Below are positions 1 to 8,193 of a stretch of 64,000 nucleotides of DNA, one piece after another. Source of the stretch: Adiantum capillus-veneris. Taxonomy: Eukaryota > Streptophyta > Polypodiopsida > Polypodiales > Pteridaceae. The stretch covers positions 15,686,912 to 15,750,911 of the forward strand of contig CM043965.1 of the NCBI GenBank assembly GCA_014529385.2. Direction: 5' to 3'. Position numbers and translations under genes: made by a program. The notes beneath the pieces are model-generated. The model searched no databases. It worked only from the letters and a program-made list of their open reading frames with translations, and was not told the origin of the DNA. Position 1 is the stretch's first letter, and each line of letters opens with the position of its first letter.

Positions 1-2058
1 AAGCCGTAGGTCAAACGGACAGAAGAAACGTCAAATACACAAGCCGTAGGAAATGGCTTCTATGCCTACCGAAACCATCCATAGTTCATTAAGTAATCTT
101 AAAGCAATGTCAAGAGCGCGTATGGCAAGCCGTAGGTCAAACGGGTAGAAGAAACGCCAAAACACAAGCCGTAGGTCAAATCCGGTTGCGTTTTTCTACG
201 GAAAAACGCAAACGGACTTCGGAAATGGCTTCTATGCCTACCGAAACCATCCGTAGTTCACTTAGTAGTCTTAAAGCAATGTCAAGAGTGTGTATGGAAA
301 GCCGTAGGTCAATGGGTTTGAATTAACGCAAAATACACAAGTCGTAGGTCAAATCCGGTTGCGTTTTTCTACGGAAAAACGCAAATGGATTTCGGAAATG
401 ACTTCTATGCCTATTGAAACCATCCGTAGTCCATTAGGTAGTCTTAAAGCAATGTCAATATCGCGTATGGCAAGCCATAGGTCAAACGGATAGAAGAAAC
501 GCCAAATACACAAGCCGTAGGTCAAATCCGGTTGCGGTTTTCTATGGAAAAACACAAAGGGACTTCGAAAATGGCTTCTATGCCTACTGAAACCATCCGT
601 AGACGATTAGGTAGTCTTTAGGCAATGTCAAGAGCGCGTATGGCAATCCGTAGGTCAAACGGATAGAAGAAATGCCAAATACACAAGCTGTAGGTCAAAT
701 CCGGTTGCGTTTTTCTACAGAAAAATGCAAACGGACTTCGGAAATGGCTTCTATGCCTACTGAAACCATCCGTAGTTCATTAAGTAGTCTTAAAGCAATG
801 TCAAGAGCGTGTATGGAAAGACGTAGGTCAATGGGTTTGAATTAACGCCAAATACACAAGTCGTAGGTCAAATCCGGTTGCGTTTTTCTAGGAAAAATCG
901 CAAATGGATTTCGGAAATGACTTCTATGCCTACTGAAACCGTCCGTAGTCCATTAGGTAGTCTTAAAGCAATGTGAAGAGCGCGTATGGCAAGCCGTAGG
1001 TCAAACGGATAGAAGAAACGCCAAATACACAAGCCGTAGGTCAAATTCGGTTGCGTTTTTTTTTTGGAAAAACGCAAATGGACTTCGAAAATGGCTTTTA
1101 TGCCTACCGAAACCATCCGTAGTCCATTAGGTAGTCTTAAGGCAATGTCAAAAGTGTGTATGGCAAGCCGTAGGTCAAACGGACAGAAGAAACGTCAAAT
1201 ATACAAGCCATAGGTCAAATCCGGTTGCGTTTTTCTATGAAAAAACGCAAACGGACTTCGGAAATGGCTTCTATGCCTACTGAAACCATCTGTAGTTCAT
1301 TAAGTAGTCTTAAATCAATGTCAAGAGCGTGTATGGAAAGCCATAGGTCAATGGGTTTGAATTAACGCAAAATACACAAGTCGTAGGTCAAATCCGGTTG
1401 CGTTTTTCTACGGAAAAACACAAATGGATTTCGGAAATAACTTCTATGCCTACTGAAACCATCCGTAGTCCATTAGGTAGTCTTAAAGCAATTTCAAGAG
1501 CGCGTATGGCAAGCCGTAGGTCAAACGGATAGAAGAAACGTCAAACACACAAGCCGTAGGTCAAATCCGGTTGCATTTTTCTATGAAAAAACGCAAACGG
1601 ACTTCGGAAATGGCTTCTATGCCTACTAAAACAATCCGTAGTCCATTAGGTAGTCTTAAGTCAATGTCAAGAGCGTGTATGGCAAGCCGTAGGTCAAACG
1701 GACAGAAGAAACGTCAAATACACAAGCTGTAGGTCAAATCCGGTTGCGTTTTTCTGCGAAAAAACGTAAACGGACTTTGGAAATGGCTTCTATGCCTATT
1801 GAAACCATCCGTAGACGATTAATTAGTCTTTAGGCAATGTCAAGAGCGCGTATGGCAAGCAGTAGGTCAAACGGATAGAAGAAACGCCAAATACACAAGC
1901 GGTAGATCAAATCCGGTTGCGTTTTTCTACGAAAAAACGCAAACGGACTTCGGAAATGGCTTCTATGCCTACCGAAACCATCCGTAGTCCATTAAGTAGT
2001 CTTAAAGCAATGTCAGAGCGTGTATGGTAATCCGTAGGTCAAACGGATAGAAGAAATG
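1..2058. repeat. Tandem satellite, about 173-bp monomer, 12 copies
   Basis: The phrase around CCGTAGGTCAA recurs near 126, 300, 473, 647, 818, 990, 1164, 1338, 1509, 1682, 1856 and 2030, a period of 171-174 bp. A variant monomer with CAATGGGTTTGAATTAACGC lies at 300, 818 and 1338, giving a 519-bp trimeric higher-order unit that is lost in the last three monomers. The first monomer lacks about 45 bp. Most monomers hold an inverted repeat, TTGCGTTTTTC / GAAAAACGCAA, with a 4-base loop. The hexamer-rich part (GCAAACGGACTTC) also occurs in the 5' subterminal region of CACTA copy 2, so this is probably amplified CACTA subterminal DNA. The short ORFs here are not credible genes. Confidence 0.85.
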
Positions 2059-2218
2059 GATAGCCGTTGGATGTTGAAGAAACTATGGGACTAAAAGAGG
2101 CAATGGGGTTTTGCCCGCTACATGCATTGCCATGTACACCTGGGAGTGCACGTATGTGTCTACCCATATAGGATTTGACCAATAAAGACGAGGTTTTGAC
2201 TCGGTGGTCTTGATCTCC

Positions 2219-2242
2219 GTACACCTCTGGACCGAGGTGTAC
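2219..2242. promoter_or_regulatory. 24-bp palindrome in CACTA 5' leader
   Basis: The arms GTACACCTC and GAGGTGTAC flank six bases, about 85 bp upstream of the first transposase exon. The same imperfect palindrome occurs twice in CACTA copy 2, near 44356 and 44538, embedded in a tandemly repeated leader. Conservation between copies suggests a protein-binding site in the transposon promoter. The function is inferred. Confidence 0.5.
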
Positions 2243-2326
2243 GAAGATTGGGCAAGACTAGAGAATGCGAGGTAGTTTACATTGTGAGGAGTATATATAT
2301 TAAAACAACATTCATAATCATTGTAG

Positions 2327-2522
2327 ATGGCAACTTCATCAACTAACATGGAGAAAAAGATTGCATGCTCGTGCACGCTCTGTAAGTATCAAATCCTGCG
2401 CAAGCGTAGGATATGTAATGAGCATGTGCACAAGTACGGAGAGTTTGCTAAAGAAACCGTACAGAATCTACAATACGACTCCTACGAAACGGGCATTGAT
2501 TTTCATGACATAGCACCTACAT

Positions 2523-2609
<87 letters not shown>

Positions 2610-2638
2610 GATTATTCGTGAAGGTCCGACCAATATAG
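2327..2638 (+). pseudogene. CACTA transposase N-terminal (Transpos_assoc-like) exon
   Basis: The first exon of the TNP2-type gene. It starts MATSSTN and carries a Cys/His set (CSCTLCK, then C and H residues over about 30 residues) of the kind seen in the zinc-like N-terminal domain of plant CACTA transposases. The reading frame then runs into an 80-bp (GA)n tract that encodes a Glu-Arg repeat, which is not part of the family. Copy 2 has a matching stretch near 44130-44250 on the minus strand. The exon is likely non-functional. Confidence 0.55.
2525..2604. repeat. (GA)40 microsatellite
   Basis: A perfect 80-bp GA run inside the first transposase exon. An equally long perfect run (also 40 units) lies at 49281-49360 inside an unrelated LTR element, with shorter runs in the LTRs of two other elements (about 20801-20818, 38909-38926 and 46579-46616). 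Confidence 0.95.
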
Positions 2639-2685
2639 AGCCAAGGATGGAAGCATAAAAGGACTTACAAACAGAAGACGACGGC

Positions 2686-4200
2686 ATGGAGGAGATGCTG
2701 GATGCCTTCTTCCAGACAAACGAGGAGAACACTAACGAAGTAGCACCAGAAGCCGTGCGCCTATCTCCTGAAGAAATGTTGAGTAAGTTGGCACGTCAAC
2801 CAATTTATGAAGACGCCAAAATATCGACGCTTCGTACTTGTCTGGCGTTTTTGAATCTTCAATCAGTGTATGGGTGGTCAGATGCATGCGTCACTACTTT
2901 GTTTAGGTACGTAATTTACAAAAGAGATTTTTTGATTGCAACGGTGACGTGCTTGGAGAGCTTTTTAATTTAATGTGGCTTAAAGAGGTTATTGCGAGAG
3001 CAACTTCTCCCGGCTGGCAATGAAATGCCCCCCTCCAGGCCAGACGCAAAGCAACTATTGACCTCAGTTGGATTGGACTACAACAAGATTCATGCATGTC
3101 CAAATGATTGCATTCTTTTTGGCAATGAATTCGAAGATTGTCTGTCGTGTCCTAAGTGCGGAGCATGTGATACAAACAAGATGCAGTTGGTGAGACAATG
3201 CCAACTAAAGTGTTGTGGCATTTCCCTATTATTCCTAGGATAAAAATCATGTTTCGTTGTGGTTCCATTGCAAAGTTGATGCAGTGGCATTCTACGAATA
3301 GATCCACTGACGCAACATTTAGGGTGCTTGCTGATTCAAAGACCTGGAGGCACATTGAAGATACCTGGCCACATTTTAAGAGTGAACCACGCAATTTGCG
3401 TTTGGGCATGGCAATGGATGGAGTCAATCCATTTGGCTTGAGAAGCTCATCATGGAGCACTTGGCATGTGTGCTTCATCAATTACAACCTCCCATCGTGG
3501 CTTGCCATCAAGAAGGGTCATTTGATATTAAGCTTGATTGTACCTGGTAAGTTCAAGGCAAAAAACATGGATATTTATCTAGCTCCACTAGTTGACGAGC
3601 TCCAGGAGTTATGGCATGGGATCGACATAGCAGATGCAGTTGAACCAGTAGGACAACAACATGCAAGGATCCATGGACTTCTTATTTGGACTATGCATGA
3701 TTGGCCAGGATACGGAGAAGCTTCTAGTAATGGTTCTTGATTTATAAAATTCTCGCTATTCGCAAGCACTTTGCCTTGGCCTGATTCATGCTTTAATATA
3801 TGCAGGGCTAACAACTTCGGGATACAATGCATGTCCAATTTGCGGGCAGTCTTTGGATGTGTGCTATTCTGCCTCTCTTCGAAAGACAATTTATCAAGGC
3901 CACCACCGTTATCTTCCAGATGGCCATCACTTGCGCGAAGGTCAGCTTGGTCGCATCGAATGTCGTCCTATGTATGTACAAGAGTGGCGTCGCTGATGGG
4001 AGCAACATGAGGGGCAACCTGTTCTAGGAATGAAACGTTTGTCCATTCTCCATTCGTTGCCGTACTGGGGTGATCAACTAATTAACCATTTGCTGGATCC
4101 AATGCATATATTCAAGAATGTGGGAGAGCTCTTCTGGAAGACAATCATGGGAATGAAAGACAATCGAGCTTCACGAGATGATTTGTAGTCAGTTGGAAAG
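2686..4200 (+). pseudogene. TNP2-like CACTA transposase, core region (copy 1)
   Basis: Fragments in several frames together show the plant TNP2 transposase. An acidic N-terminal exon (2686-2905) ends at a GTACGT donor near 2908. A block follows with LLPAGNEMPPSRPDAK, the GLDYNKIHACPNDCILF motif and the CPKCGACD cysteine pair (2992-3190). The core (3198-3740) contains FPIIPRIKIMF, GMAMDGVNPFG and NMDIYLAPLVDEL. A further exon around 3820-4188 reads as the family's LPDGH, LSILHSLPYWGD and LDPMHIFKNVGE motifs. In the living family this protein binds and cuts transposon ends. Here frameshifts near 3195 and in the 3820-4190 stretch break it. The GMAMDGVNPFG block is in frame here but shifted in copies 2 and 3. 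Confidence 0.8.
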
Positions 4201-5067
4201 ATGCCAGAGCTGTGGCCTTTCACCAATGCAGCTGGCCAAACAAAACTTCCAAGAGCGCCATGGGTATTGCTAAAAAACGAAGAGCGACAAGTTAAAAGGG
4301 TGATTTCAGAGTTCAGGACGCCAACAGGATATATGCGATGTCTCAAGACAACATTGACCTGTGACAATCAACTGTCAGGAATGAAATCGCACGACTGGCA
4401 TAAGTTCTTGCAATTCATTCTTCCAATTGCGATCAAGAGGTGTTTAACGGAGGAAGTGCGGACCTGCATATACAAGATTTCAGAGCTAGTGCGGTGGATC
4501 TCTTCCAAGGAGATACGGGAGGAATCTATTGCAGTCGCAAGGGCTAACTCGATTGAGGCAGTTTGCATGATTGAGAAGTATCTACCTACGAGCTGCCTAA
4601 CTATCCAAATGCACTTGCTCGTCCATGTAGTAGAGGAGGTTGCAGTGGCGGGTACGTCCTCATCTCCGCAGCACAGGCGCACTCGCCGATCTCGGCGATC
4701 GTCAGGTGGAGGTGGTGGTTGCTGTGGAGGAGGGTCCATAGATGCTTCGACCCCTCCTCGCTCACGACCCCCATCCTACCCAGGCACACCTCTCGACACA
4801 TCTCTTGGCACACCTCGGATACCTTGGGGGGCACACGATCCTAGTGCCTCTAAGCTCTATACTATACGGCCAGATGGTTCTATTGACATGAATAGAGTCG
4901 GCACTGAGATGAGACAGTGGATTTGCCAGCTCGCGGACCTACAGTTTTCGACCAGCATTCTGACGTCTTGGGATCAACAGAAAAAGGACAAAGTCACTTA
5001 CATAGTGGAGACCATCCTGAGAGAGTACCAGCCTGCTCCGGGTTCTGACGTTGTTTTGAGGAGGTGA
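4201..5067 (+). CDS. Chimeric ORF: TNP2 DUF4218-like region fused to second CACTA protein
   Basis: The 288-residue open frame starts ATG at 4201. Residues 1-145 match the C-terminal TNP2/DUF4218 part (PRAPWVLLKNEE, TPTGYMRCLK, GMKSHDWHKFLQF, IQMHLLVHVVEEVAVAG). In copies 2 and 3 the motif VDEVAVAG is followed by VVH-RWMFFLERxMKT. Here it passes directly, in frame, into a Ser/Gly-rich stretch (RRSSGGGGGCCGGG) and an RIPWGAHDPS block that belong to the second gene in copy 3 (there RTPWGSHEHDPS). An internal deletion near 4655 therefore fused the two transposon genes. The ORF is open for 0.87 kb; whether it is expressed is unknown. Confidence 0.75.
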   Translation: MPELWPFTNAAGQTKLPRAPWVLLKNEERQVKRVISEFRTPTGYMRCLKTTLTCDNQLSGMKSHDWHKFLQFILPIAIKRCLTEEVRTCIYKISELVRWISSKEIREESIAVARANSIEAVCMIEKYLPTSCLTIQMHLLVHVVEEVAVAGTSSSPQHRRTRRSRRSSGGGGGCCGGGSIDASTPPRSRPPSYPGTPLDTSLGTPRIPWGAHDPSASKLYTIRPDGSIDMNRVGTEMRQWICQLADLQFSTSILTSWDQQKKDKVTYIVETILREYQPAPGSDVVLRR

Positions 5068-5530
5068 ATCAAGGGTGTTGCACGGGACACCGTGAAACAT
5101 CGACGAGATGCAGCTCGGAAGGCTTTCAGGACCAGCTCGCCGAAGCCTTCGGGCATCCCACACGAGACGTGGCTGCAGATCAGGGAGGATGAGCGGACAG
5201 CGGCCACGCAGTTCAGACAGCAGCGTGAGGCCACGCAGATACGATAGATGACCAGGGGGACATCTCATCTTGGCAGCGGAGGCTTCGACACCTTTCGCTA
5301 TGAGTTTGTGAGTTTCTAATCCAATCTTAACTATGGCATTTTTTAAAACGCGATGAATCATATATTATTATTACTCTGATTTTTGTATAAACACAGAATC
5401 TTGCGATGCATCGAGCCCTGACACGTCAGGAGGAGTCAGATGGATATCGTAGAGGTATCTATGAAGTATTGAATGATCTTGATGCTTCACGAGAGCCCGT
5501 AGACTGGGCGGCCTTACAGTCTCGCTGATC
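4920..5530 (+). pseudogene. Second CACTA protein (Ptta/En-Spm plant transposase-like), C-terminal part
   Basis: This overlaps the end of the chimeric ORF and continues past its stop at 5065-5067. The downstream frame reads SSPKPSGIPHETWLQ and then a TSHLGSGGFDTFRYEF-type ending, which resembles the conserved tail of plant Ptta/En-Spm transposases (R-x-K after the SPKP segment, then GSGGY-like). The corresponding block in copy 3 is at 55860-56203. One stop before the MTRGTSHL block (near 5246) and the GTGAGT donor near 5307 are visible. Assignment to the Ptta family is from motif memory only. Confidence 0.55.
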
Positions 5531-5727
5531 GCTTGAGGTGAAACGTTAATATGTGTGAGTTGATTTAATTAAGTAAGTATATGTGAAGCAATATCAATAC
5601 TAATTTTGTGAGTTGTCCTATGTGTAGGTTGTGACTCCTAGTCACATCAGTGGACCGGATTTCATATATATGCTTTATGAGACACAGACACGCTTATGTG
5701 TCTCCTTTTGTATAGACATATATATAT

Positions 5728-6066
5728 ATGGTTATGATTATTGTTCAGAGAGTTATTGTTTTCCTGACCCTCATGGTTATTGTCATTGTCATTGTATAGA
5801 CATGGTTATTTCTCCTATTCTTGTATAGACATAGTTATGGTTCAGGTTTTGTTTATGGTTATGTTTACCTTTCTGGTTATGCTTATGGTTATTGTTAATT
5901 TTGTTTCTGGTTATGATCAAAGTGGTTATATTGGTCGGTTATGGTTTTAAGTTATGGTTATGCTTTTAAGTTATGGTTATGGTTCGTTATGGTTATGCTT
6001 TTAAGTTATGGTTATGGTTCGTTCTGGTTATGCTTTTAAGTTATGGTTATGGTTCGTTATGGTCAT
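5728..6066. repeat. GGTTATG-rich CACTA 3' subterminal array
   Basis: Degenerate, closely spaced GGTTATG/TTATGGTTATGG units. The same array lies in the equivalent 3' position of copy 2 (CCATAACC on the + strand, 41150-41400) and copy 3 (56440-56770). Subterminal motif arrays are the usual binding platform of CACTA accessory transposase proteins; that role is inferred here. Confidence 0.7.
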
Positions 6067-6214
6067 TGGCCTTAAATCTCATATGAGATCCTACATGGAA
6101 AGCATGTAGGAGGCGTATACATGATATATATTTTTTGAAAAGTTTATGTAAAAACGAAGGGAACTCTGCTGAAATTTCTGCGGGAGCACGGTTGATTTTG
6201 GTGCTTCTCGCTTT

Positions 6215-6301
6215 CTTGGGCAGAGGGCAGGAAGTCTCGCTGTGGTGGCTGTGTCCATCTTTTCACTGGGCACATGCCAGGCTACCTGCCCTCTGCCCAA
6301 G
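6215..6301. repeat. Perfect 17-bp-arm hairpin in CACTA 3' end
   Basis: The left arm CTTGGGCAGAGGGCAGG (6215-6231) is exactly complementary to the right arm at 6285-6301, with a 53-base spacer. Weaker versions (GGGCAGAG ... CTCTTTGCCC) occupy the same place in copy 2 (about 40679-40742) and a decayed one is in copy 3 (about 56840-56920), so it belongs to the transposon. Confidence 0.7.
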
Positions 6302-6349
6302 AATTTTTTTTTTTGTTATGGTCGTCGCTATATGCATCCATATCTGCGC

Positions 6350-6461
6350 GCAAATAAAGCCTTTCCACGCAGATATCGACGCAAATAGCGACTCACAGGG
6401 ACGTATATATCGACGCGGTACGTCGATATATGTGTCGATGACAACTTTTTTGGTTGTAGTG
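6350..6461. repeat. CACTA copy 1 3' terminal and subterminal repeats
   Basis: Several ATATCGACG(C) motifs in direct and inverted order (about 6378, 6405, 6421) precede the end ...TTTTGGTTGTAGTG at 6461. Read inward this is CACTACAACC, the same start as the ends at 40398 and 57191. The next base opens the Ulp1-like reading frame. Confidence 0.65.
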
Positions 6462-7758
6462 GAAGCTTGAGGCAGCCAGCTCAAGAAAGGCAAGGGCAAG
6501 GCTCTGCATCACAAGGGCCATTCAACGTATTGGATGAGTCAATTATTTTAGAGAAAATCAACAAAGAGAATGAAGAGGAGTTGAGAGTTCTGTTGAGCTC
6601 GGCGCCTCTGTATGTGCAGATACGGCTGCCTGCAAGGTCAGAGGAGGCCTGCATTTTCAACCTTGATCATCTAGACTTCTGGTGCATACGAAGTTTCATC
6701 GACTCGCTCGCAACAAATGAGGTCATCAACGTTTCTTTGTGGTAATTATCATGCTCTTTAAAAGTCACGTTTGGTTCATTAAATGGGTCTCTACCGAGAC
6801 ATGGGTCAATACCAAGCGAGACAGTGGCTTATGAAATTGGATAGTGGTACTACTCACTAGGTTTTGGCCCATGTCTTTGCAGCAATCGCCAAGTTTTTCT
6901 TTGTAATGGCTCACTACCTTAAAGACATGGGTCAATACCAAGCGAGTCAGTGGCTTATGGAATTGGAATCCGCCACTGACTTGCTCGGTATTGACGCATG
7001 TCTTTGCGGCAGTCGTCAAGTTTTTCTTTATAATGGCTCACTACCGTTAAGACATGGGTCAATACCAAGCGAGTCAATGGTGGATGGAATTCGATAGCTG
7101 CCCCACTCGCTTGGTATTGACTCATGGGTTTGTGGCAGTGACAGCCCGCTGAAATACCTCAAGTCTAAGCTCTGCCATTTGTTCATGTTAGCCATGTTGT
7201 CTCGTTTCTGCCCCCTGAGGTTCAAGACAAAGTATGCGTAATAGATCCGTTGATATCGCTTTATCTGCAGAACAACTCAATTTCCTTTTTGAGTCTGGTG
7301 AACTGGTTTATCAGAGTCAACTTTGATCTAGCGCACTTTCTGGTCACTACGTACAATCAATCGTGAGTATTTTCTTGCCTTGTAAAAAACATGTTGCATT
7401 TAGAATCTCTCCTCATCTTTGATGGTGTCTTTGTAGTGATCATTGGAGTCTGATTTTATTTGACATGGAAGCTAAGATTGTTTACTACGCAAACTCCACG
7501 CAAAGCAGGGCGTTTCACAGTCATGTAAAAATGTAAGGTCCATTTGGGTACATTTGGAAAGCAGTGTTTCTTTGTAATGTGTTGCTGACTCAAGTGGTTA
7601 TGTATGTAGTGCTGCGAAAAAACTTGAAATGCTATGTAGAGCATCTTTTGTTAGAACATGATCTAGGAAATGTAGTCCAACACAAATGGGTAACCGTGCC
7701 CATGCAGACTGATGACTATAGCTGTGGCTGGTGAACCTGTTTGAATGCCTTTTTGCTC
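6462..7758 (+). pseudogene. Ulp1-like (C48) cysteine protease gene, left part, interrupted
   Basis: An exon at 6462-6743 is open from its first base and includes NEVINVSLW, resembling the Ulp1 motif around W-L-x-D-x-V-I-N, then a GTAATT donor. The next exon (about 7190-7362) reads VQDKVCVIDPLISLYLQ and VNFDLAHFLVTTYNQS. The next (about 7438-7530) starts DHWSLILFDMEAKIVYY, with the catalytic His. The last (about 7640-7758) has MQTDDYSCGW, the Gln and nucleophile Cys, followed by a TGA where the family has Trp. Ulp1-family enzymes remove SUMO-like modifiers; many plant copies travel inside transposons. The 5' part is missing because CACTA copy 1 abuts it, and a gypsy element cuts the Cys exon at 7758. 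Whether the gene was host or transposon-borne is open. Confidence 0.75.
6781..7145. repeat. Three tandem palindromic modules in an intron
   Basis: ACATGGGTCAATACCAAGCG recurs at about 6798, 6927 and 7050. Each copy is followed 50-90 bases later by its near reverse complement (for example GCTCGGTATTGACGCATGT), so each ~125-bp unit can fold on itself and on its neighbours. The spacers share AGTTTTTCTTT-TAATGGCTCACTACC. The array sits between the first and second Ulp1-like exons. Confidence 0.8.
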
Positions 7759-8159
7759 TGTAATGGCTATTGCCCACACAGGAGCAATAGGCATTACGGG
7801 AATGATTACCCGCAACTACATTATATGAACATCAACATATAGAATGACAAGAGAAGGAAGTACACAGTACACATGCCCAGAACACCTCTTGCTTCATTCA
7901 TGTATATCCCAGACTCAGAGTTACAACAGTAGATGCCCTGAATATCATAGAGATTGGTTAAGTTACATCAAAAGACAGGTATGCCCCTCCATATACAACC
8001 GTTGCTCCAGCGCAGATTGGGAACGGTGCACACACCCTTGTCCCATGATATCCCGTGAAGAACTGCCGCTACGGCCGCCGCATACCGCATACCTCCTGAT
8101 CCGTAGTGTCCAGACCTCCGTAGGACCGCAGGACCGCATGTGCGGCTAATGCCATAACA
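7759..8159 (-). repeat. 3' LTR of the 8.5-kb gypsy element
   Basis: 401 bp, bounded by TGTAATGGC and GCCATAACA, a near-perfect 9-bp terminal inverted repeat. Just inside the element (8160-8175) there is no purine-rich tract on the coding strand, which is unusual for a 3' LTR boundary. Confidence 0.9.
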
Positions 8160-8193
8160 TTTGGCACGCACGGTGGATTGCGTGAACCCACAC

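Larger units (their letters stand above)
1..6461 (+). mobile_element. CACTA (En/Spm-type) transposon, copy 1, 5' end outside window
   Basis: From left to right this holds a subterminal satellite, a promoter-like leader, a broken TNP2-like transposase gene, part of a second CACTA gene, a TTATGG-rich 3' subterminal array and a 3' terminal inverted repeat ending ...GTTGTAGTG at 6461. That end matches the ends of copies 2 and 3 (CACTACAA read inward). The 5' terminal repeat is not in the window, so the 3-bp target duplication (GAA would follow at 6462-6464) cannot be tested. Several frame breaks and an internal deletion make it non-autonomous. It appears to interrupt the Ulp1-like gene that continues at 6462. 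Confidence 0.75.

Noticed and set aside
349-1116. ORFs of 68-82 residues on the minus strand within the satellite
   Set aside because: They are the same tandem monomer read in one frame (the LTYGLCIWRFFYPFD text repeats), so they reflect satellite structure, not genes.
1-2058. CRISPR array
   Set aside because: Monomers are contiguous 173-bp repeats with no unique spacers, and the context is a plant transposon.
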